The notes: generated from the letters alone by a model not told the origin. A stretch of DNA of 64,000 nt from Phyllobacterium sp. T1293 (GCF_020731415.2 NZ_CP088273.1:253001-317000); one strand, 5' to 3'. Counted from the stretch's first letter, positions 1-9,184 are shown. Translations and numbers: made by a program.

Positions 1-1050
1 CCCACCGGCATAAGCCACGGCACGGTGACTGTTGTCGTCGGCAAGCGGCCTTTCGAGGTGACAACATTACGCACTGATGTGGAAACCGACGGGCGTCATG
101 CGGCTGTTGCCTTCGGACGGGATTGGCAAGTGGATGCGGCGCGGCGCGATTTCACCATCAATGCACTCTATCTTGAGGCTGATGGCACTGTTGTCGATCT
201 GGTTGGCGGCCTTGCGGATATTGAAAGCCGGACATTGCGATTTATCGGCGATGCCGAGCAGCGTATCCGCGAAGATTACCTGCGTATCCTCCGGTTTTTC
301 CGGTTTTTCGCCTGGTATGGTCATGGCCGCCCGGAAAGCGAGGGCTTGAAAGCCTGCGCAAGGTTGAAAGATGGTCTGGCGCAATTGTCGTCGGAGCGTG
401 TCTGGTCGGAGCTTAAGAAAATGCTGGCGGCGCCGGACCCATCGCGCGCCCTTTTATGGATGCGTCAGGCGGGTGTGCTGACGTCCGTTCTGCCCGAGAG
501 CGAGAAATGGGGTATCGACACGATCCATGGTTTGGTCAAAACTGAACAAGAACTGGGCTGGCAGGTTGATCCGTTGCTGCGTCTGGCCAGCATCATTCCG
601 CCAAACGCAGAGCGTATCAATGAGATGGCAGTGCGTTTGAAGCTCTCCAATCAGGAGCGCGAGCGTCTGGAAGCGTGGGCGACGGTTGTCATACCTAATG
701 CCGAAATCTCGGAGACGGGGTTCGCCAAGCGGCTTTATCGCAGTGACCGTCAGGGTATGATTTATTGCTTGCGGCTGGCATTGGTCTCCGCGCGCTTAGG
801 CGCGCTTAATGACAATGGTGCCATGATGCGCGCCGGTCATCTGTCAAAATTGCTGGAATTTGCCGAGCGGTATGAAAAGCCCAAATTCCCTGTAACCGGC
901 GGCGATCTTGTCGCAGCCGGGCTGGAAAAAGGCCCGGAGGTGGGCAAGCTGCAACGCGCACTTGAGGACGCCTGGATTGACTCAGGCTTTACCCTCGACC
1001 GCGATGCGCTGCTTGCCAGAATTCCTGAATTGATCGGAAGGCCTGATTAA
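1..1050 (+). CDS. cca: CCA tRNA nucleotidyltransferase, 5'-truncated by the window edge
   Basis: The frame is open from base 1 and enters inside the nucleotidyltransferase head-domain motif PTGISHGTVTVV, so the true start lies upstream of the window. The enzyme adds or repairs the 3'-CCA end of tRNAs using CTP and ATP. Visible are the head/neck segment with RRDFTINALY, then DLVGGLADI and RIREDYLRILRFFRF (residues about 55-95 of the visible part), typical of class II CCA-adding and poly(A) polymerase-like proteins. An alpha-helical body follows to the C-terminus. About 349 codons are present. The TAA stop overlaps the stop of the convergent DUF1059 gene. CCA-adding function rather than poly(A) polymerase is inferred from family usage in Alphaproteobacteria. 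Confidence 0.93.
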   Translation, partial: PTGISHGTVTVVVGKRPFEVTTLRTDVETDGRHAAVAFGRDWQVDAARRDFTINALYLEADGTVVDLVGGLADIESRTLRFIGDAEQRIREDYLRILRFFRFFAWYGHGRPESEGLKACARLKDGLAQLSSERVWSELKKMLAAPDPSRALLWMRQAGVLTSVLPESEKWGIDTIHGLVKTEQELGWQVDPLLRLASIIPPNAERINEMAVRLKLSNQERERLEAWATVVIPNAEISETGFAKRLYRSDRQGMIYCLRLALVSARLGALNDNGAMMRAGHLSKLLEFAERYEKPKFPVTGGDLVAAGLEKGPEVGKLQRALEDAWIDSGFTLDRDALLARIPELIGRPD

Positions 1051-1229
1051 GCAGCCTTGATCTTTTCAGGCTGGATATTGGCCCTGATGGTTTCAAGCAT
1101 GGATTCGCGAATGGTCGTCTCGCCGTGAGTTTCGCGAAGATGCTCAGTGGTGCGGCGGATGATTTCAGCTTCGGTGTCGTGACGGGTATGCCACTGGCAA
1201 CCGGGAACGATGCAATGAAGTTCTTTCAT
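1047..1229 (-). CDS. DUF1059-like small Cys/His protein
   Basis: A 60-residue protein starting MKELHCIVPGCQWH. It has Cys6, Cys11, His14 and a later H-x(4)-H (EHLRETH), a zinc-finger-like spacing typical of DUF1059 small proteins of unknown function. The ATG at 1229 was chosen because GGAGAA lies just upstream and the reading frame before it is poorly conserved in character. It converges on the CCA-enzyme gene, with the two stop codons overlapping. The function is unknown; metal binding is inferred from the ligand spacing only. Confidence 0.75.
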   Translation of the reverse strand: MKELHCIVPGCQWHTRHDTEAEIIRRTTEHLRETHGETTIRESMLETIRANIQPEKIKAA

Positions 1230-1351
1230 GGCCTTTTCTCCCTGTCGTGAGCACGTATAAGACGAACTCTCTCCATCGAGATACGGCGTGAAAACCGTAC
1301 CAACAGCAGCATAACGCATGAAAAACCAGATTGATCCCTTAAAAAATCAAA

Positions 1352-2266
1352 TCACGGCCATTTGACTGTGGGTGGCATGGAAGACAGGATTGAATCCACG
1401 TTCCCGCCTGTTTTGAGGCCAAAGATCGTGCCACGATCATAGAGCAGGTTGAACTCCACATAGCGGCCGCGCCTGATAAGCTGCTCCTGCCGGTCTTCGG
1501 CACCCCAATCCTGATTGAAGTTCTGCCGCACAAGATGCGGGTAGACGACTGAGAATGCCCGGCCGACGTCACGGGTAAAGGCAAAATCTGCGTCCCAGCC
1601 GCCGTTCTCTTCCGATGAATGCAGCCAGTCATAGAAAATGCCGCCGGTGCCGCGTGGTTCCTTGCGATGTGGCAGGTAGAAATACTCATCGCACCAGTTC
1701 TTGAATTTCTCGTGGTTCGCGACCGCAAAATGTTTGTCGCAGACAAATTTCAGCGCCTTGTGGAAGGCCGCCGTATCCGCATCGTCCTGTGTCCGCTTGC
1801 GGTCGAGAACCGGCGTCAGATCAGCGCCGCCACCAAACCATTGGCGCGTGGTCACGACCATGCGCGTGTTCATATGAACAGCGGGCACATAAGGGTTCTG
1901 CGGATGGGCGATCAGCGAAATGCCGGAAGCCCAGAAGCGCGGATCTTCCTCGGCGCCCGGTATCTGCTTGCGAAATTCGGGGGAAAATTCGCCGTAAACC
2001 GTCGATGTGTGAACGCCGACCTTTTCAAAGACGCGGCCATGCATGATGGACATGATGCCACCACCGCCTTTGCCTTCTTCGCGTTGCCAGGGCGTCTGGA
2101 CGAAACGGCCCGGCGCGCGGTCGGAGAGGGGGCCATCCAGATCATCTTCCAACTTCTCAAGACTGGCGCAAATCTTGTCGCGCAGTTCGGCAAACCACGC
2201 AGTCGCGGCTGTCTTCTTGTCTTCAAGTGCTTCTGGCAGGATGGCGGGAATATCAGGGCGGTCCAT
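1352..2266 (-). CDS. hemF: Oxygen-dependent coproporphyrinogen III oxidase
   Basis: A 304-residue protein of normal HemF length. HemF decarboxylates coproporphyrinogen III to protoporphyrinogen IX with O2 in haem synthesis. Family hallmarks are visible: the [16 protein letters not shown] segment (about 68-83), the [10 protein letters not shown] motif, [16 protein letters not shown], and the C-terminal [21 protein letters not shown] 2266 is preceded by AAGGA. It is transcribed alone on the minus strand. The cytosolic homodimeric enzyme makes haem for, among others, the cytochrome bc1 complex encoded further along this window. Confidence 0.96.
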   Translation of the reverse strand: MDRPDIPAILPEALEDKKTAATAWFAELRDKICASLEKLEDDLDGPLSDRAPGRFVQTPWQREEGKGGGGIMSIMHGRVFEKVGVHTSTVYGEFSPEFRKQIPGAEEDPRFWASGISLIAHPQNPYVPAVHMNTRMVVTTRQWFGGGADLTPVLDRKRTQDDADTAAFHKALKFVCDKHFAVANHEKFKNWCDEYFYLPHRKEPRGTGGIFYDWLHSSEENGGWDADFAFTRDVGRAFSVVYPHLVRQNFNQDWGAEDRQEQLIRRGRYVEFNLLYDRGTIFGLKTGGNVDSILSSMPPTVKWP

Positions 2267-2412
2267 ATCAACGAATCCTTCTTGCTGCTCACGTTATCAC
2301 ATCAGGGCACCGGCAAAGGAAGGAGCTGTTTTACCTATCCCAAAAAAATGACTCGTTTTCAGGGCTGAGTTTGATCTAATCTGTCGATATAGGGTTCAGG
2401 AAGGGATACGAG

Positions 2413-2685
2413 ATGGTCTCCAAAGTACCCAGAGCACACTTCCCCAAGCCGCCGCTCGACGGCTTGCGCAAGCAGCTGAAAGAAAGCCGCGGTGAAAGCG
2501 GACGGCAGCGCGGGGCATTCATCCGCGAGAGTTTTCGCCTGCCCCGCCTTGCAGCGCGCGAGAAGGCGAAGGAATGGTTCGAGCAATACCCGAAAGCCGC
2601 CTATTGGACCGAGATTGAGAGCTGGTACGAACGGCCTGGCGATATCATCGAGTTCACCATGCGCCGTTTGCCAAATGCGGACTAA
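2413..2685 (+). CDS. Conserved hypothetical protein, 90 aa
   Basis: A 90-residue basic protein starting MVSKVPRAHFPKPP, with a good Shine-Dalgarno (GGAAGGGA) before the ATG. It is charged, with no membrane segment or signal peptide; a helical middle part (AAREKAKEWFEQYPKAAYW) is followed by a short C-terminal part. I believe similar proteins are annotated as hypothetical across Hyphomicrobiales, but I cannot confirm this here. It lies divergent to hemF. No function is proposed. Confidence 0.7.
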   Translation: MVSKVPRAHFPKPPLDGLRKQLKESRGESGRQRGAFIRESFRLPRLAAREKAKEWFEQYPKAAYWTEIESWYERPGDIIEFTMRRLPNAD

Positions 2686-2914
2686 AATTCGCTGAAAAGA
2701 CTGTTTTCAGTGCGGAAACTCTGCAATTTCTGACAATCTCGGGTTGAATCTGCTGGTACGGAACACTTTTCTTCATAAATGGCATCAAAATATTTCAACG
2801 AAGGATTCAGGATTGTCATGAATCGTGGCTGACAGCCTGCCATAAAGACAGTAGAACTTTTTTCAGTGCCGGAGAATCTTCCGGCCGCGCAATAAAAAAT
2901 TCAAGGAGGACACT

Positions 2915-4018
2915 ATGCGCTTATCGTTGATCTCTGGCGTGGCGTTGACGGCTGTCATGGCGATGACTTCATTCGCCCGTGCTGACATCATCATCGGAAA
3001 TATCGCGCCTGTTACCGGCCCTGTTGCTGCCTATGGCACGCAGGTGAAGAACGGCGTTGCCGCTGCCGCCGAAGCCATCAATGCCGAGGGGGGCATCAAG
3101 GGCGAAAAGATCGTCATCAAGCTGTTCGATGATGCGGGCGAGCCCAAGCAGGGCGTGTCGGTTGCCAACCAGGTGGTCGGCGAAGGCATCAAGTTCGTTG
3201 TTGGTCCGGTTACATCAGGCGTTTCGATGCCGGTTTCCGATGTGCTGGCTGAAAACGGCATCCTGATGATTACCCCGACATCCACCACACCTGAACTGAC
3301 CACACGCGGTCTGGAAACCGTGTTCCGCACCTGCGGCCGTGATGACCAGCAGGCGGACGTGGCTGCCAAATACATTCTTGAACATTACAAGGACAAGCGC
3401 ATTGCCGTTGTCTACGACAAGAACACCTATGGTACGGGTCTGGCCAATGGTCTGAAGGCTGCGCTCAACAAGGGCGGCGTCAAGGAAGTTGTCGATCAGG
3501 GCATCAATGCCGGTGAAAAGGACTATAGCGCGCTCATCACCCGCCTGAAGTCCGAAAAGGCCGAAGTGATCTATTTCGGTGGTTATCATCCGGAAGGCGG
3601 CCTGATTGCACGCCAGATGGCTGATCAGGGCATCAAAGCCCAGATCATTGGTGCCGAAGGCCTGTCGAACACGGAATATTGGGCCATTGGCGGCGATGCT
3701 GCTGCTGGCACACTTTTCACCAACAGTGCCGATCCGACAAAGAACCCTTCCGCTGCAAAGATCATGGAAGCTTTGAAGGGCAAGAACATTCCACCGGAAG
3801 CCTTCACGCTCAATGCCTATGCTGCGCTGCAGGTCATCAAGGCTGGCATCGAAAAGGCTGGTTCTGCCGATCCGGCAAAGGTGGCTGAAGCACTGCATTC
3901 CGGCGCACCGGTTTCAACCGTTGTTGGCGACCTCACCTATGCAAAGACTGGCGATCTGACGACGCCGACCTTCGTTCTTTACAAGTGGGAAGGCGGCAAG
4001 GCAGCTGAAGTCAAGTAA
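2915..4018 (+). CDS. Branched-chain amino-acid ABC transporter, periplasmic binding protein (LivJ/LivK type)
   Basis: A 367-residue type I periplasmic binding protein. Residues 1-23 form a Sec signal peptide ending SFARA, and the mature chain starts [13 protein letters not shown], the usual start of Leu/Ile/Val-binding proteins. The Ser/Thr cluster [11 protein letters not shown] matches the ligand-binding hinge region. The strong Shine-Dalgarno AAGGAGGA sits 5 nt before ATG. No permease or ATPase genes are adjacent, so it probably works with transport components encoded elsewhere. The actual substrate cannot be read from the sequence. A hairpin terminator follows. The Shine-Dalgarno region is complementary to the sRNA near 62.6 kb (see findings). 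Confidence 0.92.
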   Translation: MRLSLISGVALTAVMAMTSFARADIIIGNIAPVTGPVAAYGTQVKNGVAAAAEAINAEGGIKGEKIVIKLFDDAGEPKQGVSVANQVVGEGIKFVVGPVTSGVSMPVSDVLAENGILMITPTSTTPELTTRGLETVFRTCGRDDQQADVAAKYILEHYKDKRIAVVYDKNTYGTGLANGLKAALNKGGVKEVVDQGINAGEKDYSALITRLKSEKAEVIYFGGYHPEGGLIARQMADQGIKAQIIGAEGLSNTEYWAIGGDAAAGTLFTNSADPTKNPSAAKIMEALKGKNIPPEAFTLNAYAALQVIKAGIEKAGSADPAKVAEALHSGAPVSTVVGDLTYAKTGDLTTPTFVLYKWEGGKAAEVK

Positions 4019-4038
4019 GCTTGCTTTGAAGTGAATAG

Positions 4039-4068
4039 AACGCCGGTCAGCAATGACCGGCGTTTTTT
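4039..4068 (+). terminator. Intrinsic terminator after the binding-protein gene
   Basis: AACGCCGGTCA and TGACCGGCGTT form an 11-bp GC-rich stem with a 3-4 nt loop, followed directly by six T. The T run overlaps the stop codon of the convergent trmL gene. Confidence 0.9.
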
Positions 4069-4543
4069 ATGATGGCAGGGAGAACTGCCGGAGAGCCTCG
4101 CCGGTGGCAATGGCTGCTGATAGTGCGAGGTTGAGCGACCGGGCACCCGGCACCATCGGGATAATGAGCCGCGCATCAGCCGATTGATGCACCTCATCGG
4201 GTACGCCTGACGATTCGCGCCCGAGCAGCAATATATCGCCGGGTTGAAACGCAAACTGCGTGTAGGGCACGGCGGCTTTGGTTGAGAATAGCAACAAACG
4301 GCGCTTTTCACCCAGCCGCCAGTTCTGAAAATGCTGCCAGTCGGCATGGCGGGTCAGGGCTGCCTGTTCGAGATAGTCCATGCCGGCCCGCTTGAGCGAG
4401 CGATCGGAAATATCGAAGCCTGCGGGCTCGATCAGATCAACGCTGATGCCGAAACAGGCGGCCATGCGCAGGATCGTGCCTGTGTTGCCGGGAATATCTG
4501 GCTGGTAGAGCGCAATGCGCAGGTCAGGTCTGGCGTCAGTCAC
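4067..4543 (-). CDS. trmL: tRNA (cytidine(34)-2'-O)-methyltransferase, TrmL
   Basis: A 158-residue SPOUT-class methyltransferase that 2'-O-methylates the wobble base of tRNA-Leu. Diagnostic elements are the N-terminal LYQPDIPGNTGTILRMAACF, the central LLLGRESSGVP (AdoMet knot) and the C-terminal IPMVPGARSLNLALSAAIA, in TrmL order and length. ATG 4543 gives the normal family start. It is convergent with the binding-protein gene; the upstream side faces the ABC exporter genes. Confidence 0.93.
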   Translation of the reverse strand: MTDARPDLRIALYQPDIPGNTGTILRMAACFGISVDLIEPAGFDISDRSLKRAGMDYLEQAALTRHADWQHFQNWRLGEKRRLLLFSTKAAVPYTQFAFQPGDILLLGRESSGVPDEVHQSADARLIIPMVPGARSLNLALSAAIATGEALRQFSLPS

Positions 4544-4666
4544 AGGCGGCGTGCTCCATTGGCAACAATCTTTTCGTGCAAGTAGCTTTCCTTAGAAAAG
4601 CCTCTCGCTTTTTCTGTTCATAATAGGTATAGGGTTTCGACCGCAACGCTAACTTTGGAGGTGTCG

Positions 4667-4765
4667 ATGACTGAATTTTTCCGACTTCTTCCAAACCGGA
4701 TGGCTTCACCTGCTGAAGCCGTGGCCGGTGTCGTTGGCGGTCTTGTGTCTGCTTTTTCCGCGTAG
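4667..4765 (+). CDS. Candidate 32-aa small membrane-like protein
   Basis: A short frame beginning MTEFFRLLPNRMASPAEAV, with a well-placed TTTGGAGG about 6 nt before ATG and a TAG stop at 4763. Residues 17-31 are small and hydrophobic (AVAGVVGGLVSAF) with glycine packing motifs, so it could be a tiny membrane peptide. It lies in the otherwise empty space between trmL and the first ABC exporter, in the same direction as the exporter. There is no homology evidence, so it may equally be a chance frame or a leader. Confidence 0.3.
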   Translation: MTEFFRLLPNRMASPAEAVAGVVGGLVSAFSA

Positions 4766-4934
4766 TTTTTCTTCCCTGACACAAGTCGCATTCGCCCAGA
4801 GTTGGCGTTTGCATGTTTGTTTCTTCACTTTCGATCATGCTCCGGCAACTCAAGCGCAGTAACTGCCAATCTGCGTCGGATTTATTCCAGTCTCGCATTC
4901 CGTGTTGAGACAGCTGCCCAAAAGAGGTTTGATA

Positions 4935-6785
4935 ATGTTCCGCTGGTTTGAACAAAGGCTTGAGGCGTTTCCATCTGCCGAGCCCAGTGAGCCACCCAAA
5001 ACGCTGGTTGCGTTCTGTCTGCACTATACACGCGGTGTCTGGCCATGGCTTGTTGTCATGGCCATCTGCACCGCATCAATCGCCGTGCTTGAAGTGTCGA
5101 TGTATGCCTTCATGGGCAATGTCGTTGACTGGTTGTCCAACCAGTCACGCGAGACCTTTGTTGCACAGGAAGGCTGGAAGCTCGCCTTGCTTGCCGGTGT
5201 GGTGCTGATTGTCATGCCCGGCATCGTTCTGCTCGATTCGCTTATTATTCATCAGACGTTGCTGAGCAATTATCCCATGCGCATTCGCTGGATGGTGCAT
5301 CGCTACGTGGTTCGCCAGTCGATGACGTTCTTCCAGGATGAATTCGCCGGGCGGATTTCCACCAAGCTGATGCAGACATCGCTTGCTGTGCGCGAGGCGG
5401 TGATGAAACTGCTCGACGTGCTCAACTATGTGATCGTTTATTTCAGCGGCACGCTGATCATCGCCGCCGCTGCGGATTTGCGTCTCATGGTGCCGTTCCT
5501 TGTCTGGCTGGCCGCCTATGTGGGCCTGATGTGGTATTTCATCCCGAAATTGCAGGTTGCATCGAAGGCACAGGCGGATTCCCGCTCGTCCATGACCGGG
5601 CGTATCGTTGACAGCTATACCAACATTGCCACGGTCAAGCTCTTCTCCCATTCCAAACGGGAGGAAAGCTATGCCCGCGAGGGAATGCAGGAGTTCCTGT
5701 CCACTGCCTATACGCAGATGCGTATGGTGACGGGATTCCATGCCACGCTCTATGTAATGAACTGTCTGTTGCTGTTCTCTGTCAGCGGCATTGCGATCTG
5801 GCTGTGGCTGGGCTCTGCCATTTCTGTTGGCGCCGTTGCTGTGGGCATTGGTCTGGTGCTGCGTCTCAACGGCATGTCGCAGTGGATCATGTGGGAAATG
5901 TCGGCACTGTTCGAGAATATCGGTACGGTGGAAGACGGCATTACCTCCATTTCGCTGCCGCGCCTTGTCACCGATGTTCCCAACGCTCCTGAACTCAAGG
6001 TGAGCACTGGTGCCATCAGCTTCGATGCTATCGGCTTCCACTATGGCAAAGGGGCAGGTGTCATCGACCGGCTGTCACTCGACATTCGCCCCGGTGAAAA
6101 GATTGGTCTGGTCGGGCGGTCAGGTGCGGGCAAGTCCACGCTCGTCAACCTGTTGCTGCGGTTCTACGATCTGGAGAGTGGCCGCATCACCATCGATGGC
6201 CAGGACATATCGAAGGTGAAGCAGGATTCGCTGCGTGAGCATATCGGTATGATCACGCAGGATACCTCGCTGCTGCATCGCTCGATCCGCGACAATGTGC
6301 TTTACGGCAAGCCCGAGGCCTCGGAGGAACTGATGCGGCAGGCTGTGCAGAACGCACAGGCGGAAGCGTTTATCGAAGCGGCGTCGGACCCCAAGGGACG
6401 GCGCGGGTTCGATGCCCATGTGGGTGAGCGCGGCGTGAAACTGTCAGGCGGTCAGCGTCAGCGTATCGCCATCGCTCGGGTCATGCTCAAGGATGCGCCC
6501 ATCCTCATCATGGATGAAGCAACCTCTGCGCTTGATTCGGAAGTGGAAGCGGCCATTCAGGACAATCTTTACCGGCTGATGCAGGGAAAGACCGTCATTG
6601 CCATCGCACACCGTCTGTCAACCATTGCGGCGCTTGATCGCCTCGTGGTGATGGACAAAGGCAAGATCGTCGAAAGCGGCAGCCATGAGGAGCTGATTGC
6701 AGCCGATGGCATCTATGCATCGCTCTGGGCCCGCCAATCCGGTGGCTTCCTCGGGCTTGATGATGAACAGGCGGCGGCGGAATAA
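4935..6785 (+). CDS. ABC exporter, fused membrane and ATPase domains (copy 1)
   Basis: A 616-residue half-transporter: an N-terminal six-helix membrane domain (about residues 30-320) followed by an ATPase domain. The ATPase has Walker A GRSGAGKST (about 395), signature LSGGQRQR, Walker B ILIMDEATSALD and the H-loop AHRLST, in the MsbA/multidrug class. ATG 4935 with AGAGG upstream was preferred to an earlier TTG. A second copy lies 550 nt downstream with an almost identical ATPase domain but a diverged membrane domain. The two may form a heterodimer or two separate homodimers. The substrate is unknown; lipid, peptide or drug are all possible. Confidence 0.92.
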   Translation: MFRWFEQRLEAFPSAEPSEPPKTLVAFCLHYTRGVWPWLVVMAICTASIAVLEVSMYAFMGNVVDWLSNQSRETFVAQEGWKLALLAGVVLIVMPGIVLLDSLIIHQTLLSNYPMRIRWMVHRYVVRQSMTFFQDEFAGRISTKLMQTSLAVREAVMKLLDVLNYVIVYFSGTLIIAAAADLRLMVPFLVWLAAYVGLMWYFIPKLQVASKAQADSRSSMTGRIVDSYTNIATVKLFSHSKREESYAREGMQEFLSTAYTQMRMVTGFHATLYVMNCLLLFSVSGIAIWLWLGSAISVGAVAVGIGLVLRLNGMSQWIMWEMSALFENIGTVEDGITSISLPRLVTDVPNAPELKVSTGAISFDAIGFHYGKGAGVIDRLSLDIRPGEKIGLVGRSGAGKSTLVNLLLRFYDLESGRITIDGQDISKVKQDSLREHIGMITQDTSLLHRSIRDNVLYGKPEASEELMRQAVQNAQAEAFIEAASDPKGRRGFDAHVGERGVKLSGGQRQRIAIARVMLKDAPILIMDEATSALDSEVEAAIQDNLYRLMQGKTVIAIAHRLSTIAALDRLVVMDKGKIVESGSHEELIAADGIYASLWARQSGGFLGLDDEQAAAE

Positions 6786-6824
6786 CCGCCGCCTCCTGAT
6801 TTTATGATGCCTTGCATTGGGTTC

Positions 6825-6955
6825 GTGGTTCGACAAGCTCACCATGAGGGAGAGGGGTGATGTAAGGGGGCCACATTCTGCAACCTTTGCAATCTGCAAG
6901 TTGGCGATTAGCAGTTGCATCCTCACTTTCCCTCATGGTGAGCTTGTCGAACCAC
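6825..6955. repeat. Intergenic inverted-repeat element, copy 1
   Basis: Left arm 6825-6852 (GTGGTTCGACAAGCTC...GAGGGAG) and right arm 6930-6955 are inverted complements around an internal segment with the recurring words TTCTGCAACCTTTGC and GCGATTAGCA. Related copies occur at 13.9, 37.5 and 44.0 kb. It is a non-coding palindromic element of the REP/RIME kind. Confidence 0.9.
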
Positions 6956-7110
6956 CCCCCCTCTGTCCTGTCGGACATCTCCCCCACAAGGGGGGAGATC
7001 ACATTGGCATCAACGCTTTTGCACAACCGGAAACTTTTCAGATTGTGCAAAGGCAGTAATACAGCTGATCTCCCCCTTGTGGGGGAGATGTCCGACAGGA
7101 CAGAGGGGGG
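6954..7110. repeat. RIME-like long palindrome inserted beside repeat copy 1
   Basis: A 44-nt arm (CCCCCCTCTGTCCTGTCGG...GAGATC, 6955-7000) is repeated in inverted orientation at 7067-7110, with only one base of length difference, around a 66-nt spacer. Each arm is itself palindromic (ATCTCCCCC/GGGGGAGAT). This word set is typical of rhizobial intergenic mosaic repeats, which is background knowledge rather than a search result. It carries no open frame of its own. Confidence 0.88.
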
Positions 7111-7123
7111 TGAACTCACGGAG

Positions 7124-7196
7124 TCAAATTCTGCAAAGTTGGTGCTTGGCATTGCAGCCATCCCTCTCCCTCATGGTGAGAGCTTGTCGAGCCACG
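7124..7196. repeat. Partial further copy of the inverted-repeat element
   Basis: Holds the internal words (ATTCTGCAAAGTTGG) and the right arm (CCCTCTCCCTCATGGTGAG) with a 2-nt insertion before CTTGTCGAGCCACG, but no left arm. The left part may have been lost or displaced when the RIME-like palindrome arrived. Confidence 0.75.
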
Positions 7197-7333
7197 CACC
7201 AGGAACCACACACCGGCATGATAAACACCCCGCGCTTTGCCTAAACGAACTTTAATTTGACGGATAAGGGGACTCACTCAAGACTACTCCTTCAGTCGCG
7301 CGCTGCACGTCTGACCGGGAGAGGCTGCACCGC

Positions 7334-9184
7334 ATGAGAAATGTTTTCCGTCTGTTTGAAACATGGATTGATCCCTATGCCGTGCCGCCGGCAGATCATG
7401 TACCCTCGCGCCCTTTTCCATTCATCTGGTTTTACGTAAGTCAGGCCAAGGCTGCGTTCTTTGCAGTGCTTGTACTTGGCGGGTTGGTGGCACTGACAGA
7501 AGCGGGGCTGTTCTGGTTTCTCGGCGGGCTCGTCGATATTCTGGCATCGGTCAACCCTGCCAAGGGCTGGCAGGGGCTGATGCAGGATCACGGCACGACG
7601 CTTCTGCTGATGCTGGCTGGTGTGTTAATTGCGCGCACAATTATCCTGACGCTCTCGGCGCTGGTGGAAGAACAGACCGTCGTACCCGGCTTCTTCAATC
7701 TGGTGCGCTGGCAGGCGCATCTGCATACCTATCGCCAGAGCCTTGCCTTTTTCCAGAATGATTTTTCAGGCCGCATCGTAACCAAGGTATGGGCGACGGG
7801 GCAGGCGGTTGGCGATTTCATGATGACGCTGCTGCAGGCGATCTGGATATGCATCGTCTATAGCGTCACCACGATTGCACTGATCGGCGATCTCGACTGG
7901 CGGCTGGCGACAATCGTTATTGTCTGGCTATTGGTGTTCAGTCTGATCGCCCGTTATTTCCTGCCGCGCGTGCGCCGGGCAGCGGCGGAGACTGCTGAAG
8001 CCAGTTCCGTTGTCACGGGACGGCTGGTCGATGGCTACAGCAATATCCAGACCCTGAAACTCTTCGGCAGTGCGGAACGTGATGATGCCTATATGCGGCA
8101 GGGCATGCAGCGCTGGCTCGACGCGATCATTCCGCTGACACGGGGCCTCAGTGGTATCCGCATTGCGCTGGGTGCAACCAGCGGTGTGATGATCTGCGCG
8201 GTCGCCATTGTTTCTATCGATTTGTGGTTGAAATCAGAGATTTCGCCCGGCGCCATTGCCTTCACACTCGGTCTGGTCTTGCGCCTGAGTATGCTTTTGG
8301 GACGAACCATGGCCAACCTCAATGGTCTCCTGCGCAATTACGGTACAATCCAGAACTCGATGGAGTTGTTGGCACGGCCAGTGACCGTCGTTGATAGACC
8401 CAATGCGGCGAAGCTGACAGTCCCGGCGGGCGCTATCAAGTTTGAAGATGTCGAGTTTCACTATGATAGTTCGAAGCCGGTTTTCGACAATCTCACGCTT
8501 GACGTTCTTCCGGGTGAAAAGGTCGGTCTTGTCGGGCGTTCCGGTGCAGGCAAGTCGACATTGGTCAATCTGCTGCTACGCTTTTATGACGTGCAAGGCG
8601 GGCGAATCCTCATTGATGGTCAGGACATTGCGGGAGTGACGCAAGACTCATTGCGCTCACATATCGGCATGGTAACGCAGGATACTTCGCTGCTGCATCG
8701 CTCGGTACGTGATAATATCCTTTACGGGCGGCCCGATGCCTCTGATGATATGATGCGGCAAGCGGTGGAGAACGCGCAGGCTGATACCTTCATCGCTGCC
8801 CTGACCGATCCCAAGGGCAGGCGGGGGTTCGATGCCCATGTGGGCGAACGCGGTGTAAAACTTTCGGGTGGCCAGCGCCAGCGTATCGCCATTGCGCGGG
8901 TCATGCTGAAAGACGCACCGATTCTCATTCTGGATGAGGCCACGTCGGCGCTCGATTCGGAAGTGGAAGCGGCGATCCAAGACAATCTTTACCGGTTGAT
9001 GCGCGGCAAAACAGTCATTGCCATCGCGCATCGCCTCTCCACCATAGCCGCACTGGACCGATTGGTGGTTATGGATGAAGGGCGCATTGTCGAGAGTGGC
9101 ACCCATGAGGAACTCATTGCCGCCAATGGCCTCTATGCGGGACTTTGGGCGCGCCAATCGGGCGGCTTTATCGGCCGGGCGTGA
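7334..9184 (+). CDS. ABC exporter, fused membrane and ATPase domains (copy 2)
   Basis: A 616-residue paralogue of the exporter at 4.9 kb. The membrane domain covers about residues 35-325 and the ATPase has Walker A GRSGAGKST (about 400), LSGGQRQR, Walker B ILILDEATSALD and AHRLST. From PGEK to the C-terminus it is nearly identical to copy 1, while the membrane domain is only distantly similar. This suggests duplication followed by divergence of the substrate-handling part, or gene conversion of the ATPase part. ATG 7334 agrees with the start of copy 1. The substrate is unknown. Confidence 0.92.
   Translation: MRNVFRLFETWIDPYAVPPADHVPSRPFPFIWFYVSQAKAAFFAVLVLGGLVALTEAGLFWFLGGLVDILASVNPAKGWQGLMQDHGTTLLLMLAGVLIARTIILTLSALVEEQTVVPGFFNLVRWQAHLHTYRQSLAFFQNDFSGRIVTKVWATGQAVGDFMMTLLQAIWICIVYSVTTIALIGDLDWRLATIVIVWLLVFSLIARYFLPRVRRAAAETAEASSVVTGRLVDGYSNIQTLKLFGSAERDDAYMRQGMQRWLDAIIPLTRGLSGIRIALGATSGVMICAVAIVSIDLWLKSEISPGAIAFTLGLVLRLSMLLGRTMANLNGLLRNYGTIQNSMELLARPVTVVDRPNAAKLTVPAGAIKFEDVEFHYDSSKPVFDNLTLDVLPGEKVGLVGRSGAGKSTLVNLLLRFYDVQGGRILIDGQDIAGVTQDSLRSHIGMVTQDTSLLHRSVRDNILYGRPDASDDMMRQAVENAQADTFIAALTDPKGRRGFDAHVGERGVKLSGGQRQRIAIARVMLKDAPILILDEATSALDSEVEAAIQDNLYRLMRGKTVIAIAHRLSTIAALDRLVVMDEGRIVESGTHEELIAANGLYAGLWARQSGGFIGRA

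Noticed and set aside
4536-5024. Minus-strand frame of 162 codons across the trmL-ABC exporter gap.
   Set aside because: Low-complexity basic composition, overlaps both real genes and has no plausible start signal.
6817-7255. Several short open frames inside the repeat cluster (reading WFDKLTMRE, MVSLSNH, VLSDISPTRGE).
   Set aside because: They are translations of the palindromic repeats, appear in both orientations, and recur with the repeat copies elsewhere; no independent coding signal.
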